Shown here piece by piece: positions 17,381 to 26,933 of a DNA stretch of 64,000 nt. The stretch's first letter is position 1; each line of letters begins with the position of its first letter. The notes under the pieces are model-generated. The model did no database searches. It was given only the letters and a program-made list of their open reading frames with translations, and was not told where the DNA came from. Origin of the DNA: Shewanella metallivivens. GTDB lineage: Bacteria > Pseudomonadota > Gammaproteobacteria > Enterobacterales > Shewanellaceae. The DNA lies in NCBI RefSeq assembly GCF_028750675.1, contig NZ_JAQQPZ010000001.1:596083-660082 (forward strand), given 5' to 3'. The translations under genes and the position numbers were made by a program.

Positions 17381-18017
17381 GATTATCCTCGCATTTCACA
17401 TGACTCTGATACAGGGCTTGGCGGTTTTCTTCAACAAAAGTAAGCGCCTTACTGACGGCGTTAACATAAGCCCGTGGCGTAATGGTTGCCCCGGTAAATT
17501 GATCAAACTGTCCGCCGTCTTTCTTCACTTTCCATAAGTGGGTATTGTCTTTAAAAATTAGACCACTAAATTGTGTTACCCAATCAGATTTACGTAGATC
17601 GATCTTGTCACCGAGACCAGGGGTTTCTTGGTGAGACAGGGTTCGCACCCCTAAAACCTGGCTGTTATTATCAACACCAATAATGAGCTTGATTTCGCCG
17701 TTATAGCCATCAGGCGCAATGGCTTCAATCGCTATGGCAACGGGTTGCTGGTTTTTATATGCTAGGTAGGCTGGTAATGCATTTTTGCTGCCTAATAACT
17801 CAGGCGAGTGTACTAAAATACACTGTTCAAATAGGGCATTATCATGCAATTCATTAGGGATCACTTGGGTAAGCGTGTCAGTTAACTGTTTTTGTTGTTG
17901 CATGGCAATGGTGTCATAGGTGAGGGCATTAACTAATGCCACTAAACCGGTACAGCATAAAGCAAACAAGCCGAGTAATAAGCCATTTTTAAGCATCGGG
18001 TTATCAGTAATAGACAT
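17373..18017 (-). CDS. rsxG: Electron transport complex subunit RsxG/RnfG
   Basis: Membrane-anchored subunit with covalently bound FMN. The 214-aa protein has one N-terminal TM helix (about 11-32) and a periplasmic FMN-binding domain. The flavinylation motif is [15 protein letters not shown], in which a Thr carries the [20 protein letters not shown] is another family signature. It starts 2 nt after rsxD and overlaps rsxE. Confidence 0.96.
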   Translation of the reverse strand: MSITDNPMLKNGLLLGLFALCCTGLVALVNALTYDTIAMQQQKQLTDTLTQVIPNELHDNALFEQCILVHSPELLGSKNALPAYLAYKNQQPVAIAIEAIAPDGYNGEIKLIIGVDNNSQVLGVRTLSHQETPGLGDKIDLRKSDWVTQFSGLIFKDNTHLWKVKKDGGQFDQFTGATITPRAYVNAVSKALTFVEENRQALYQSHVKCEDNHE

Positions 18018-18019
18018 AG

Positions 18020-19072
18020 TTAATTTCCTGTACGATGACCGTAACTGCGTGGACGCACATAATAATCAATAAAGGGTGCGCACATGTTGGCAAGTAATAC
18101 CGCAAAGGCCACCGCATCAGGATAACCACCAAAGGTGCGAATTAAATAAATCAGCACGCCGATGATGGCGCCAAATATTAATCTGCCTTTAGGGCTAGTT
18201 GCAGCAGTAACCGGATCGGTGGCAATAAAAAATGCCGCTAACATGGTGCCACCGCTAAACAAATGCATTAACGGGCTGACAAAAGTATCAGGGCTGACTA
18301 AAAAACTAAAACTGGCGCACAAGAATAAACTCGCAATGATTGCAACACTGATATGCCAGCGGATCACCTTAAGCTTAAGCATGACTAATCCACCGATAAG
18401 ATAGGCTAAGTTGACCCAAAACCAGCCTTCAGCGGCCATGCCGGAGAAAATGGGTTTTGCTAGGCTTTCAGTGGTGGTTAAACCCATTGATAAATCTGTT
18501 TTCAGTGTATCAAGCGGGGTTGCCATAGCAATACCGTCAATGCCTAAACGAAAATACTCAGCAGCAAAGGATTGATTGATTTCAAAAATAGTTTGCACAC
18601 TGGTAAGCAAAGAGGCGTGATTCATCGCAATGGTTTGCGGGGCAACCCATGAGGTCATTTGAACCGGAAATGAAATAAGCAGTAATACATATGCAGCCAT
18701 TGCCGGGTTAAATACATTATTACCTAGACCACCATAAAGTTGCTTAACGATGACGATAGCAAATAACGTACCTATGACAATTAACCACCAAGGGGCTAAC
18801 GGCGGAATGGCAACGGCCAATAAACAAGCGGTAACTAACGCACTGTTATCACTTAAGGTCGCTTTGATGTTCTTATTGCGCAGTTTCATTACCGCCGCTT
18901 CAGCTAAATATGCAACACTGACGGCTAATAAAATTTGCACCAGTGTGCCAAAGCCAAAGTAATAACTTTGAACAGCAATACCCGGAATAAGACACAAAGC
19001 GACCCGTTTCATCACAGTATTGGTGTGTAAACTGGTGCTCACATGGGGTGATGAGGCAATTTTAAATGCCAT
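18020..19072 (-). CDS. rsxD: Electron transport complex subunit RsxD/RnfD
   Basis: Polytopic membrane subunit (350 aa, about nine TM helices) carrying covalent FMN. The N-terminal [18 protein letters not shown] is characteristic. The FMN attachment site is expected at the Thr in MATPLD, and the family motif [18 protein letters not shown] lies near 270-290. It begins 2 nt after rsxC. Confidence 0.96.
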   Translation of the reverse strand: MAFKIASSPHVSTSLHTNTVMKRVALCLIPGIAVQSYYFGFGTLVQILLAVSVAYLAEAAVMKLRNKNIKATLSDNSALVTACLLAVAIPPLAPWWLIVIGTLFAIVIVKQLYGGLGNNVFNPAMAAYVLLLISFPVQMTSWVAPQTIAMNHASLLTSVQTIFEINQSFAAEYFRLGIDGIAMATPLDTLKTDLSMGLTTTESLAKPIFSGMAAEGWFWVNLAYLIGGLVMLKLKVIRWHISVAIIASLFLCASFSFLVSPDTFVSPLMHLFSGGTMLAAFFIATDPVTAATSPKGRLIFGAIIGVLIYLIRTFGGYPDAVAFAVLLANMCAPFIDYYVRPRSYGHRTGN

Positions 19073-19074
19073 GA

Positions 19075-21435
19075 TTATTGTTCCTCTTGCTCAGCACGTT
19101 TAGCGAGCTGTTTCGCTTTTGCTTTAGCTACCGCCGCAGCGACTTTAGCTTTTTTCATTTGCTCTGGGGATAAATCTGCTGATTCAGTCGCATTTGCTAA
19201 TGCAGCATTTGGCGCTATGTCGCCGGTAGACTGGTCGTCAACGACTTCGGCTGACGGCTCTGTTTTAGCTGTCGTGTCATCAGTTTGATTGGCTTGAGCC
19301 CGTTTTTTAGCTTTTGCTTTAGCTACTGCGGCAGCAACACGGGCTTGTTTGTCGTCAATGGCTTCGGTTGACGGCTCTGTTTTAGCTGTCGTGTCATCAG
19401 TTTGATTGGCTTGAGCCCGTTTTTTAGCTTTTGCTTTAGCTACTGCGGCTGCAACACGGGCTTGCTTGTCGTCAATGGCTTCGGTTGACGGCTCTGTTTT
19501 AGCTGTCGTGTCATTAGTTTGATTGGCTTGAGCCCGTTTTTTTGCTTTAGCTTTGGCTACTGCGGCTGCAACACGGGCTTGTTTGTCGTCAATAGCGTCT
19601 GTTGTCAGTACAGTTTCTGCGGCTGTAGTCTCAGTCGGGTTGGCTTTTTGAGTCGTTGACTCAGCATTCGCTTGTGCGGCTTTCTTGGCTTTTGCTCGCG
19701 CAACCGCGGCGGCAATTTTAGCTTGCTTGTCGTCAACATTCACCTCAGCAGTACCCGTGTCGAGCTCATTCTCGCTCCTGACGGTATTTGCTTGAGCCGC
19801 TTTTTTGGCCTTAGCGCGTTCGATGGCAGCGTTAACCGCGGCCTTTTTCGGATCGGCTGCAACTTGTGGTACTTCAGGTGAAACAGTACTTGATGCCGCT
19901 TGGGCTTTTTTAGCTGCAATACGCGCCATGGCCGCTGCTACGGCATCTTTATCAGTTGACTTCATGCTGGCTTGACGTTTAGCTGCGGCTTCTTTGGCCT
20001 TAGCCTCACGGGCATTTTTTTCATCTTCTAAACGCTGCAAACGTGCTTCGAAACGAATTTTAGCTTGTTCAGCTTGGCGTTTTTCTTCGGCTTCTATTTT
20101 TAATGCCGACTTTGCCACACGATAGTATTCAACCAGAGGAATATCGCTGGGGCAAACATAGCTGCAACAACCACATTCAATGCAATCTTTTAAATTAAAG
20201 CCGGCTGCTTTGTCATATTCTTCAGCTTTTGCATGCCAAAATAACTGTTGTGGCAGTAATAATGCAGGGCAGGCGACGGCACATTCACCACAACGGATAC
20301 AGGCTTTTTCATCAACATCAGGGGCCATTTCATGATGACTTGGTGCTAATAAACAGTTAGTCCCTTTTAATATTGGCACATCTAAACCCGCTAGAGCGTA
20401 ACCCATCATAGGGCCGCCTACGATAACCTTTTGCGCAGCAGATGGACTAAAGCTTACTGCTTGTAGGGCGTCATTGATGGTTGTACCGATAGGCAACCAG
20501 TAGTTGCCCGGTTGGCCAATTTGTTCTCCAGTTAACGTCACCACTCTCTCAATCAAGGGTTTACCTTGATAAATGGCATCTTGAATCGCGTAGGCCGTGC
20601 CAACATTGTGCACCACTATGCCCAGTTGTGCAGGAATATGACCACTGGGTACTTCTTTGCCGGTAATGATTTGAATAAGCTGTTTTTCACCACCTGATGG
20701 GTATTTGGTAGGGATGACTGTAACTCGAACTACACCGGTTGGTAATGTACAGCGCTGCACAGCATCTTGCATGGCCTTTGCGGCTTCAGGCTTATTGTCT
20801 TCGATGGCGATGATGATCCGCTGTGGATTCAGTAAGTGGTGTATGACTCCAATACCCTTTAAGATTTCATCACTGTAATCGCGCATTAAACGATCGTCAG
20901 AACTGATGTAGGGCTCGCATTCAACACCATTAATAATCACTAAATCGATTTCACTTGCGGGGTTTAGTTTTACGTGGCTTGGAAAAGCCGCTCCTCCCAT
21001 CCCAGCAATGCCTGCGTTTCTTATTTTGTCTAATATTTGGTTTTTGGATAATTGTTCGAGTGAGTGCGGTATCAACTCGCACCAGGTGTCTTGCCCATCA
21101 GCCTCAATAACACAACTCAATGTTGGTAATGAAGAAGGATGATTCGTCGCGTGTTGTTCAATCGCCACGACTTTGCCTGAGGTGGGCGCATGCACTGGTA
21201 AATAAGTAAATCCAGTGCCTTCTGTCAGCATTTGACCTTTGAGCACTTGCTCGCCTACTGTAACGGTTAACACCGCTTGCTCACCAACTAAAGGCACAGG
21301 CACCACAAAGCGACGTGCAAGTGGTAAACGTGCAATGGTTGTTTGATTCGATAATGTCTTTAATTGAGGAGGGTGGATCCCGCCTGGAGATTGCCACAAA
21401 ACGCCTTTATCGAGTTGTTCTAATAACGTTAGCAC
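19075..21435 (-). CDS. rsxC: Electron transport complex subunit RsxC/RnfC with repetitive C-terminal extension
   Basis: RsxC is the NADH/FMN and ferredoxin-type subunit. I place the start at GTG 21435 because AGGAG lies seven nt upstream and the protein then begins like E. coli RsxC (about ten residues before GGIHPP). A longer frame from 21492 would lie inside rsxB. Domains of the 786 aa: N-terminal barrel, NADH/FMN-binding part ([22 protein letters not shown]), two 4Fe-4S motifs ([12 protein letters not shown] near 372-384 and [12 protein letters not shown] near 412-425), a charged helix, then an Ala/Lys-rich tail from about 480 made of repeated [18 protein letters not shown] units. It overlaps the rsxB stop by 7 nt. 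Confidence 0.95.
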   Translation of the reverse strand: MLTLLEQLDKGVLWQSPGGIHPPQLKTLSNQTTIARLPLARRFVVPVPLVGEQAVLTVTVGEQVLKGQMLTEGTGFTYLPVHAPTSGKVVAIEQHATNHPSSLPTLSCVIEADGQDTWCELIPHSLEQLSKNQILDKIRNAGIAGMGGAAFPSHVKLNPASEIDLVIINGVECEPYISSDDRLMRDYSDEILKGIGVIHHLLNPQRIIIAIEDNKPEAAKAMQDAVQRCTLPTGVVRVTVIPTKYPSGGEKQLIQIITGKEVPSGHIPAQLGIVVHNVGTAYAIQDAIYQGKPLIERVVTLTGEQIGQPGNYWLPIGTTINDALQAVSFSPSAAQKVIVGGPMMGYALAGLDVPILKGTNCLLAPSHHEMAPDVDEKACIRCGECAVACPALLLPQQLFWHAKAEEYDKAAGFNLKDCIECGCCSYVCPSDIPLVEYYRVAKSALKIEAEEKRQAEQAKIRFEARLQRLEDEKNAREAKAKEAAAKRQASMKSTDKDAVAAAMARIAAKKAQAASSTVSPEVPQVAADPKKAAVNAAIERAKAKKAAQANTVRSENELDTGTAEVNVDDKQAKIAAAVARAKAKKAAQANAESTTQKANPTETTAAETVLTTDAIDDKQARVAAAVAKAKAKKRAQANQTNDTTAKTEPSTEAIDDKQARVAAAVAKAKAKKRAQANQTDDTTAKTEPSTEAIDDKQARVAAAVAKAKAKKRAQANQTDDTTAKTEPSAEVVDDQSTGDIAPNAALANATESADLSPEQMKKAKVAAAVAKAKAKQLAKRAEQEEQ
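19253..19603 (-). repeat. Three tandem 117-bp repeats inside rsxC
   Basis: Near-identical 117-bp units start at about 19253, 19370 and 19487, each encoding 39 residues of the [24 protein letters not shown] type. Copies differ by only a few bases. More diverged copies of the same peptide motif flank the array in the rsxC tail. Unit length is a multiple of three, so copy number can change without frameshift. Confidence 0.93.
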
Positions 21436-22007
21436 GCTGTCTCCTCTTGCTCTGAATGGATCACTTTGACTGGAATGCTGTTGAGTTTCCAATCCCAGTT
21501 TTGCAGCGTCGTTTCTACAGGGATCATATCAATACAGTCAACAGGACAAGGTTCCACACACAAGTCACAGCCTGTGCAATCTTTGGCTATTACAGTATGC
21601 ATTAGCTTACCAGCACCTAAAATAGCGTCGACAGGGCAGGCTTGAATACACTTAGTGCAACCAATACATTCATCTTCGCGAATGTAAGCCACTTTTTTTA
21701 CAGTAGATTGAGCTTCAGCGTTTAATGGTTCTTGTTCAACGCCCATTAGTTCAGCTATTTTTTCCATGGTGGCTGTGCCGCCAGGTGGGCACTTATTAAT
21801 ATGATCACCATTGGCAATGGCTTCGGCGTAAGGTCTACATCCTGGGTAACCACACTGGCCACATTGGGTTTGTGGTAATAAGGCTTCAACTTGGTCGATG
21901 ACAGGGTTACCTTCGACTTTAAACTTTTTAGACGCAAAGCCTAATATCACCCCAAACACTAATGCCAGTAGACTTAATACCGCAACAGCAATAAAAATAC
22001 TCGTCAT
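21429..22007 (-). CDS. rsxB: Electron transport complex subunit RsxB/RnfB
   Basis: Ferredoxin-like subunit with one N-terminal TM helix. Start ATG at 22007 gives 192 aa, matching E. coli RsxB and leaving one base after the rsxA stop; a start further upstream would run into rsxA. Motifs: the 4Fe-4S cluster [16 protein letters not shown] near 50, and two ferredoxin motifs [16 protein letters not shown] and [16 protein letters not shown]. The terminal helix-to-domain hinge ([12 protein letters not shown]) is typical. Confidence 0.96.
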   Translation of the reverse strand: MTSIFIAVAVLSLLALVFGVILGFASKKFKVEGNPVIDQVEALLPQTQCGQCGYPGCRPYAEAIANGDHINKCPPGGTATMEKIAELMGVEQEPLNAEAQSTVKKVAYIREDECIGCTKCIQACPVDAILGAGKLMHTVIAKDCTGCDLCVEPCPVDCIDMIPVETTLQNWDWKLNSIPVKVIHSEQEETAC

Positions 22008-22008
22008 A

Positions 22009-22587
22009 CTAATTAACCAGCCCCGCAAATCCCATAAATGCTAACGACATTAAACCGGCGGTGATCATGGCGATCGCGCCGCCTTTAAATGGTACAGGCA
22101 CATCCGCAGCGGCTAAACGCTCACGCATTGCCGAAAATAAAATTAATACTAATGAAAAGCCGACCGCCGCACCAAAACCGTAAATGGCCGACTGAATAAA
22201 ATTATGGTCTTCGTTAACGTTTAATAACGCTACGCCTAATACTGCACAATTAGTGGTGATTAACGGTAAATAAATGCCTAAGGCGCGATGCAGTGATGCA
22301 CTGGTTTTTTGTACGACCATTTCGGTGAACTGAACCACTACGGCGATAACGAGAATAAAGCTCATGGTACGCAAATAGCTCAAGTCAAAAGGTTGTAACA
22401 AAAACTCATTGGTGAGATAGCTAAGAATAGATGCAAGGGTTAATACAAAGGTCGTTGCCATAGACATGCCAATAGCTGACGCCAATTTGCTCGACACCCC
22501 CATAAAAGGGCATAGACCTAAGAATTTCACTAGGACGAAGTTATTAACCAGTACAGTTCCGATTAATAAGAGAAGATACTCTGTCAT
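22009..22587 (-). CDS. rsxA: Electron transport complex subunit RsxA/RnfA
   Basis: First gene of the rsxABCDGE-nth operon. The start at 22587 gives a 192-aa protein beginning [17 protein letters not shown], matching E. coli RsxA (193 aa). A longer frame exists upstream but its 28 extra residues have no family counterpart. Six TM helices; the Cys-containing motifs [12 protein letters not shown] and [11 protein letters not shown] bind the intramembrane cluster shared with RsxE. The complex links NADH/ferredoxin redox to an ion gradient; in E. coli it keeps SoxR reduced. Confidence 0.96.
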   Translation of the reverse strand: MTEYLLLLIGTVLVNNFVLVKFLGLCPFMGVSSKLASAIGMSMATTFVLTLASILSYLTNEFLLQPFDLSYLRTMSFILVIAVVVQFTEMVVQKTSASLHRALGIYLPLITTNCAVLGVALLNVNEDHNFIQSAIYGFGAAVGFSLVLILFSAMRERLAAADVPVPFKGGAIAMITAGLMSLAFMGFAGLVN

Positions 22588-22726
22588 TGCTACATTTTTT
22601 TGACCAATAGATCTGGGTATTATCTTAGGTTTAGCGTTGAGAAACAACGGATAAAAAATAAGGTTAAACATAAAATGCTTAACCTTAGAATAAAAGCGTG
22701 TTTTTTACGGTTTGTTAACTCAGATG

Positions 22727-24625
22727 TTACTGTTTTTTTACTAGTATTTCAGGTTTGGCAATATAATATCCTTGCAGACCATCTACTAATAATTTTTCTA
22801 AGGTTAGTTTTTCGTCTTGTTTTTCAACACCGGTGGCAATAACCCGAATGCTTATCCGTTTTGCGATGTCGACGATCATCCGTACAAAGAACTTATTATT
22901 ATTGTCTTGTTCGATGTTATCACTGTAGCTACTGTCTAATTTAATAAAGTCTGGACGGACTTCGCGGAAAAACTTAAACGAGGTAAAACCTAATCCAAAG
23001 CGTTCAATCGCGACTTTAGCGCCGACCTTATGCATTTCACTGACAAATTGACGACTAGAGAGTAGGTTAGCCTGCATGCCAGCTTCGTTAAGTTCAAACA
23101 CTAGACGTGATGCAATTTGGCGGTGTTTAGACAATAAATCTTTAAGCCAACTGGTAAAATTATCCTGCAATGCTGATGAAGCGCTGATATTTACCCCCAT
23201 ATTTCCTGTTAAGTTAGGGTGTTGACTGAGCACTTTGACCGTTTGAATCACGATCATTTGATCTAATTCGACATTAAGGCCATAACGTTCAGCCATAGCA
23301 ATCACCGTTGTTGTGGGTAAATATTTGCCATCAGCATTGGTGAAACGTGCTAATAATTCGCGGTATACATCAGTTTGATTATTACATGGCTGTATGGGTT
23401 GTTGATAAAAGTGAATACTGCGGCGTTTAATTAAATCATTAATGGTCAGTTTCCAATGGTCATCTCCTTGTTGCTCATTACCAGAAAGTTTTTCTAATTG
23501 ATAATAACGGTTAGGGCCTAAGGTTTGTGCCACGCTGACCGCAGTATCTGCTAATGCCATTAGCGCTAATGGTTCACTGCCTTCTTTATAAGGCACCATA
23601 CCTGCGTGAGCTATCGAGTCACTGCGTGAGCTTTGAGCATATTCGTCGAGTTGAACTTTGAGCTGTTCTAGGATTTTTTCGCCTTCTTTTAAGGTAATGC
23701 TGTCGATGAATACGGCAAAATCACCACTAGAAACCCTAAAGCATTCAGTAACTCCAAGGCTGATAACCGATTTACGAATACAATTGGCTAATTTTGCAAG
23801 ATAATCATCTCCAGCTGCACGGCCGTGTAATTGGTTAATACTGGCAAGTTCAGCAGCCTTTATCATCAATAGCACGCCATATTGTTGCTTATCTGATTTA
23901 TTTAAGGCTTCTAAATGTTGAGTAAAACGTTGTCGAGTCGAAAAACCGCTCACAGGATCTTGATAAGCAGCTTTTGTTAGCTGTTCGTTTTCTTTTCGTA
24001 CTCTATCTAAACTGAGTTTTAACTGGTTACGACACGTTTCTAATGCATTTCCTAATGGACGTAATACGCCAGGGAAACGAGAACGTTCAAGTGCTAAAAA
24101 TGATAACTCAGGGATGTGGTTAATGTATTCAGCCGCGTATTTGATCCGTGAACGGTGTAATTGCATTAACAAGGCAAATAACACCATTAATAATAAATAT
24201 GCACCTATTAAAAGTATGGCGGTTTGTTCTAAGTCGGCCAAACTTGACGATAATACACTGGCGGTGTCTAAACGAACTTGTAAGCGTGCATCGCCAAGAA
24301 CTTGAATATGACCTAATTCGATATTAAATATTTTGCTTGGGAAGTCATCGCTTGGACGCTTTAAGCTGCCGTGAGTGTAGTTATAGCTACTGTCAGTGTT
24401 GTGTATAAATTGAAAAAACTGAAAAGTGAAATCTTGAGTCATTTTTTGATATAACGCTTCACCGCTTCCTTCCCAGTTGCGGTAAGTGTCTACATATTGT
24501 TGATAATGCTCTTGAGCAATTTTTCCTTGCTCCTGCACTTCATTGTTTTCGACAGTATAGATCCTGAAGATCAATAACCCGAAAACAATCAACAACACTA
24601 TCTGAAAGGATTTTGATAAGCCCAT
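22727..24625 (-). CDS. Membrane GGDEF-EAL protein with both catalytic sites degenerate (LapD/CsrD-like)
   Basis: The 632-aa protein has a TM helix at 8-22, a periplasmic segment to about 133, a second TM helix at about 134-155, a helical linker, a GGDEF-like domain (about 215-380) and an EAL-like domain (about 395-628). The cyclase site reads SSGDF (299-303) instead of GGDEF. In the EAL domain the signature is ELL (423-425). Asn479, Glu511, Lys562, Glu601 and Gln618 are kept, but the essential DD pair of DDFG is Glu541-Arg542. Catalysis is therefore unlikely while ligand binding may persist. The layout resembles c-di-GMP receptors such as LapD, or the RNase E/CsrA-pathway protein CsrD; I cannot decide between them. 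It lies 139 nt upstream of rsxA on the same strand. Confidence 0.9.
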   Translation of the reverse strand: MGLSKSFQIVLLIVFGLLIFRIYTVENNEVQEQGKIAQEHYQQYVDTYRNWEGSGEALYQKMTQDFTFQFFQFIHNTDSSYNYTHGSLKRPSDDFPSKIFNIELGHIQVLGDARLQVRLDTASVLSSSLADLEQTAILLIGAYLLLMVLFALLMQLHRSRIKYAAEYINHIPELSFLALERSRFPGVLRPLGNALETCRNQLKLSLDRVRKENEQLTKAAYQDPVSGFSTRQRFTQHLEALNKSDKQQYGVLLMIKAAELASINQLHGRAAGDDYLAKLANCIRKSVISLGVTECFRVSSGDFAVFIDSITLKEGEKILEQLKVQLDEYAQSSRSDSIAHAGMVPYKEGSEPLALMALADTAVSVAQTLGPNRYYQLEKLSGNEQQGDDHWKLTINDLIKRRSIHFYQQPIQPCNNQTDVYRELLARFTNADGKYLPTTTVIAMAERYGLNVELDQMIVIQTVKVLSQHPNLTGNMGVNISASSALQDNFTSWLKDLLSKHRQIASRLVFELNEAGMQANLLSSRQFVSEMHKVGAKVAIERFGLGFTSFKFFREVRPDFIKLDSSYSDNIEQDNNNKFFVRMIVDIAKRISIRVIATGVEKQDEKLTLEKLLVDGLQGYYIAKPEILVKKQ

Positions 24626-25032
24626 AAAACATCCATTCCCTACGAGTTAACAATAATAAGTCAGTTTTATTTACTGTCAGCATGATTTGTTGCTGATGAT
24701 ATTTAGTTTGAGGTTTTACGTTAATAATAGTTTATATTTTTTGTTATTGAAGCTTTCGCCGCTACTGCTTAACACAAAAATCTGCTTGGCACTGTGGGTT
24801 CTAATTGAACATTGGTTTAGCGAGAACCATTGGGTTTGAACGCTAATTATACGATGTGCTCTATTTTTGAACAGTGTTATCATAGCAGATTTTAGATTAA
24901 TAAATGATTAACCTAAAGCACTATTTTTATGAGAAAAAAACAAAACAACTTATGAGGGATAAAATTGATATTAATAATGTGAAGACAAGTTGATTAAGGA
25001 TGGCAGAGGAGGGGACTCGCTTTGCTGGATAA
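24626..25032. other. Intergenic region between the GGDEF-EAL gene and the tRNA-Asn array
   Basis: No gene seen. The region is rich in inverted repeats: AAATCTGCT at 24778-24786 pairs with AGCAGATTT at 24894-24902, with ACTGT/ACAGT pairing just inside, and GGTTCT/AGAACC nested further in. On the minus strand a TATAAT (24851-24846) could be the -10 of the GGDEF-EAL gene, giving a leader of about 210 nt. No -35 is convincing. I see no clear terminator for the tRNA array. Confidence 0.4.
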
Positions 25033-25108
25033 TGGCTCCCCAGACTGGACTTGAACCAGTGACATACGGATTAACAGTCCGCCGTTCTACCGACTGAACT
25101 ACTGGGGA
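25033..25108 (-). tRNA. tRNA-Asn(GTT), copy 5 of the array
   Basis: A 76-nt cloverleaf: acceptor TCCCCAG pairs with CTGGGGA, discriminator G and encoded CCA, T-arm with GGTTCAAGTCC, and anticodon loop CTGTTAA with anticodon GTT. Sequence identical to the other four copies. Promoter-distal copy in transcription order. Confidence 0.98.
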
Positions 25109-25136
25109 ATAAATCATTATTGATAGTACATTGAAA

Positions 25137-25212
25137 TGGCTCCCCAGACTGGACTTGAACCAGTGACATACGGATTAACAGTCCGCCGTTCTACCGACTG
25201 AACTACTGGGGA
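25137..25212 (-). tRNA. tRNA-Asn(GTT), copy 4 of the array
   Basis: Identical 76-nt tRNA with anticodon GTT and encoded CCA. A 28-nt spacer separates it from the next copy downstream. Confidence 0.98.
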
Positions 25213-25239
25213 ATTGATCATTTCAAATTGTTATCTCGA

Positions 25240-25315
25240 TGGCTCCCCAGACTGGACTTGAACCAGTGACATACGGATTAACAGTCCGCCGTTCTACCGA
25301 CTGAACTACTGGGGA
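25240..25315 (-). tRNA. tRNA-Asn(GTT), copy 3 of the array
   Basis: Identical 76-nt tRNA with anticodon GTT and encoded CCA. A 27-nt AT-rich spacer follows it. Confidence 0.98.
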
Positions 25316-25339
25316 ATCGATTTCGATAACAGTAAACGT

Positions 25340-25415
25340 TGGCTCCCCAGACTGGACTTGAACCAGTGACATACGGATTAACAGTCCGCCGTTCTACCGA
25401 CTGAACTACTGGGGA
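25340..25415 (-). tRNA. tRNA-Asn(GTT), copy 2 of the array
   Basis: Identical 76-nt tRNA with anticodon GTT and encoded CCA. A 24-nt spacer follows it. Confidence 0.98.
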
Positions 25416-25449
25416 ATTACGCTTACATTCTTAACTTACTTTACTAAAT

Positions 25450-25525
25450 TGGCTCCCCAGACTGGACTTGAACCAGTGACATACGGATTAACAGTCCGCC
25501 GTTCTACCGACTGAACTACTGGGGA
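25450..25525 (-). tRNA. tRNA-Asn(GTT), copy 1 of the array
   Basis: Identical 76-nt tRNA with anticodon GTT and encoded CCA. It is the promoter-proximal copy, starting 36 nt downstream of the -10 element. Confidence 0.98.
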
Positions 25526-25561
25526 ATCGTTTTTAGCAATGTATTGCTGAGAACGGAGCGC

Positions 25562-25590
25562 ATAGTAAAACGCTCTGGTAACTGAGTCAA
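25562..25590 (-). promoter_or_regulatory. Sigma-70 promoter of the tRNA-Asn array
   Basis: On the minus strand, TTGACT (25590-25585), a 17-bp spacer and TACTAT (25567-25562) make a near-consensus promoter. It is followed by a GC-rich discriminator GCGCTCC, typical of stable-RNA promoters under stringent (ppGpp) control. A T-rich stretch lies just upstream of the -35 (UP-element-like). Confidence 0.85.
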
Positions 25591-25940
25591 CTCGAGTTAT
25601 AAAAAAAAATGCAATTATGTGACTAATTGGTTACCAATTACGCATCGTGCACGACTTTTGGGCATTTATGTCGATTTTTGAACAATGAATATAAAATGAA
25701 TCACTTAGCGAAAAGCTGGAAAATTTGCTTGGTCGACTTAATTATTAATTTAAGTGATATGGTCGAAAGTGTTCAGAAATGATTTTTCATCAGTATGTCG
25801 GTACTTCATATTTTACGAAATAATGGCAGAGGTTAATAATGCCAACCTTGTTAGCTTTGCACTAATATGGATATAGAGCCAAAATCCTAAGCGCTGAAAT
25901 GATCCAGTTTAGCGGCCAACTTAGTGCATTCTGCAGTTTA

Positions 25941-26266
25941 ATACCAATTCATTCATTATCTGGTCATTTAGCGGGAGTTCTGTGTCTGCTCGACAACTGC
26001 TCCTGCGTTGTTCTACCTCCTGCATCCATGCAGTCGTCGACAACTGCTCCTGCGTTGTTCTACCTCCTGCATCCATGCAGTCGTATTCCCAAATGCTATT
26101 TAGCAGCATAGAAGGCACGCACAGAAGCTTGCCTTGCAAGAGACGCTCATACAGTTCATTCCTTTGTTGCATTGTCGTAGAAGGGAATAACCATTATTTC
26201 AACAATTCGCCTCAACTGGACATTCTGAGTGACTCTGATTGGTCACAGAATAAATGGAAATGGTAT
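25941..26266. repeat. MITE-like element with imperfect terminal inverted repeats
   Basis: The left end reads ATACCAATTCATTCATTATC and the right end, read on the minus strand, ATACCATTTCCATTTATTC. They match over most of about 25 bp including a GGTCA/GACCA word. The roughly 326-bp interior encodes no transposase. A second, shorter element with ATACCAAT ends lies at 59149-59297. I recall similar intergenic repeats in Shewanella but cannot verify that here. Confidence 0.55.
25991..26084. repeat. Perfect 47-bp tandem duplication inside the MITE-like element
   Basis: Two exact copies of a 47-bp unit, beginning CGACAACTGCTCCTGCG and ending ATCCATGCAGTCGT, lie at 25991-26037 and 26038-26084. The unit contains the short palindrome TGCATCCATGCA. 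The lack of divergence suggests a recent duplication. Confidence 0.95.
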
Positions 26267-26501
26267 AACTACTCTTAATGCTTATCTAACTCACTATTGT
26301 GTTCATAACCTTGTCTTATGAGTTTATCGCTTAATAAAGGTAAATCTATAATATGTAAAACTAATTAAGTCACTCCTGTGATCTCATTGTCTTAGCGCAG
26401 CGTATTTACCGACAAATGTAATTAAATTACATCAACATAATCTTACAGTATTATGACTAGGGGATGTGCTCGACCCCGCATGCGTATTGGGCTTAAGTGA
26501 C

Positions 26502-26537
26502 TTATCCACTAAATCTGTGGATAAACATGTGGATTTC
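26502..26537. promoter_or_regulatory. DnaA-box cluster upstream of uvrB
   Basis: TTATCCACT (26502-26510, one mismatch to TTATCCACA) faces a perfect reverse-oriented box TGTGGATAA (26516-26524), giving a 23-bp inverted arrangement. A weaker box TGTGGATTT follows at 26529-26537. A DnaA site upstream of uvrB has been reported in E. coli (from memory). Here the cluster lies about 400 bp before uvrB. Confidence 0.6.
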
Positions 26538-26933
26538 TGCTGTAAATACGCTGCTAACCCTTGCTGAGCATGGATTGGGCTTAAAATGTGCTTTTTCATT
26601 AGTGATATATAAATTTGTTTTGTTTCAATAAGATATAAAAATCAACTGTTTTGTTTTGTCACTGTTCTGACAACGGTAAAATTGTAATCACTTTGCATGA
26701 CTGATTGTGTATTAAATTGCTCACAAGCTTAGTTTTTCAGCGGATTTTGGGGTGTTTTTCCATGATTTATGAATTTGTTTGCCACTTTCACATTATGTTA
26801 GTCAATTTGTCATAATGAAGGTGCTGTTGCAGTAATGATCTTATTAATACAGCGTAAATTAAGCGATTAGATATCGCCAATACTCCATATTTAGGTATAT
26901 CATGCTTGGTTCTATTAATAAGGGATGTACGTT

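Larger units (their letters stand above)
25591..26933. other. Long non-coding region (about 1.3 kb) between the tRNA-Asn promoter and uvrB
   Basis: No convincing gene on either strand. It holds a MITE-like element (25941-26266) and a DnaA-box cluster (26502-26537). Short open frames within 25899-26278 on both strands follow the repeat and have no credible start signals. The uvrB promoter must lie here, but I found no LexA operator. Confidence 0.6.

Noticed and set aside
19253..19603. Direct repeats in rsxC considered as a CRISPR or VNTR array
   Set aside because: Units are contiguous and in frame, without unique spacers; they encode a protein repeat.
25033..25525. Regular repeats spaced by 24-34 bp, CRISPR-like at first sight
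   Set aside because: The repeats are 76 nt and fold into complete tRNA-Asn cloverleaves with encoded CCA.
25921..26278. Open frames on both strands over the MITE-like element (minus-strand product containing MDAGGRTTQEQL)
   Set aside because: They follow the tandem 47-bp repeat and the inverted ends, have no ribosome-binding site and no family resemblance. Best explained as open frames inside a repeated non-coding element.
26276..26933. LexA (SOS) operator expected upstream of uvrB
   Set aside because: I found no CTG-N10-CAG palindrome close to TACTGTATATATATACAGTA in this region.
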